Positions 63,918 to 64,000 of a stretch of 64,000 nucleotides of DNA are shown here, piece by piece; the first letter of the stretch is position 1; the number at the start of each line of letters is the position of its first letter. Made by a program: the position numbers and the translations under genes. Below the pieces are notes generated by a model, which did not search any database, was not told the DNA's origin, and saw nothing but the letters and a program-made list of their open reading frames with translations. This DNA comes from Mycobacterium sp. NBC_00419 (GTDB lineage: Bacteria; Actinomycetota; Actinomycetes; Mycobacteriales; Mycobacteriaceae), in contig NZ_CP107931.1 in the NCBI RefSeq assembly GCF_036023875.1, positions 2,356,001 to 2,420,000 on the forward strand, given 5' to 3'.

Positions 63918-63940
63918 TCCAGACTGGCTTCCCGTCGCGG
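63902..63940 (+). promoter_or_regulatory. leuA attenuator stem-loop
   Basis: CCGCGACGGG (63902-63911) pairs perfectly with CCCGTCGCGG (63931-63940). An inner hairpin GTCTG-ATC-CAGAC (63912-63924) sits in the loop. The 5' arm overlaps the leader peptide codons after the Leu run, so a stalled ribosome would prevent the stem from forming. Confidence 0.75.
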
Positions 63941-63993
63941 GTGTTTGCGATGCGCCGGTCTGAAGTCCACACCAGAACTCCCGGAGCCCAATC

Positions 63994-64000
63994 GTGACCA
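63994..64000 (+). CDS. leuA: 2-isopropylmalate synthase, first codons only
   Basis: GTGACCA is the last sequence in the window. The M. tuberculosis LeuA begins VTT, and leuA follows ask there (Rv3710), so this is very likely its start. GGAG lies at 63981-63984. Only two codons are visible; the assignment rests on the leader, the attenuator and synteny. Confidence 0.6.

Overview
The window is a piece of chromosome from a fast-growing mycobacterium (Mycolicibacterium type). Base composition is high-GC throughout. Gene content and order follow the M. tuberculosis Rv3671c-Rv3710 segment: marP, Nudix, thioredoxin-like, nth, crp, RidA, the Get3-like pair, whiB4, ponA2, cds1, tRNA-Pro, the MoxR/DUF58 block, glpK, the ergothioneine operon, asd, ask and leuA. 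Several lineage-specific blocks sit between these anchors, as expected for an environmental rapid grower. I see no insertion sequences, prophage, CRISPR array or rRNA. Homologies were recognised by eye from the sequence, not by search.

Layout. 1-12.6 kb: conserved core with DNA repair (nth), cAMP regulator (crp), two Get3-like ATPases, the WhiB4 redox regulator, the penicillin-binding protein PonA2 and the cysteine desulfhydrase Cds1. 12.8-16.5 kb: tRNA-Pro(CGG) with a strong terminator, then small secreted proteins (hemophore-like, Pro/Gly-rich, a free-standing PE-PPE-type esterase, a proline repeat protein) and a TspO-like membrane protein. 16.6-22.1 kb: a KstD-like flavoprotein, a heme-oxygenase-like di-iron protein facing a CDGSH protein plus HemK2-type methyltransferase, an F420-dependent oxidoreductase and a YqeY protein. 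22.2-29.4 kb: membrane-stress block (PPGY-repeat membrane protein, DUF4129, DUF4350, MoxR, DUF58, SpoIIM-like, RDD). 29.5-36.2 kb: antiporter, SDR, carotenoid oxygenase, PAS-ANTAR and two PadR regulators. 36.2-46.2 kb: glpK, methyltransferases, a glutamate-cysteine-ligase-like protein and the complete egtABCDE operon. 46.2-54.9 kb: catalase, TauE exporter, a frameshifted DUF4185 gene, and asd/ask. 55.0-62.6 kb: amt, a type III glutamine synthetase / gamma-glutamylmethylamide synthetase-like enzyme, a three-subunit split glutamate synthase (glxBCD/mgsABC type), an FAD amine oxidase and an XRE-cupin regulator. 62.6-64 kb: a beta-helix protein, then the leucine leader peptide and attenuator hairpin of leuA, whose first codons end the window.

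How the genes work together. The egt genes overlap start-to-stop (GTGA or TGATG) and encode the whole ergothioneine pathway from gamma-glutamylcysteine to the final C-S lyase. whiB4, katA, cds1 and the egt operon together give a sulfur/redox theme. The amt-to-regulator cluster is the most interesting accessory block. Its enzymes match those that convert methylamine (or ammonia) plus glutamate into N-methylglutamate (or glutamate), followed by a single-chain FAD amine oxidase in place of the usual four-subunit N-methylglutamate dehydrogenase. The di-iron/CDGSH/methyltransferase trio at 18.4-20.3 kb is the second candidate for an undescribed system. Many starts are preceded at 6-8 nt by a TANNNT -10 box, so leaderless transcripts look common here.
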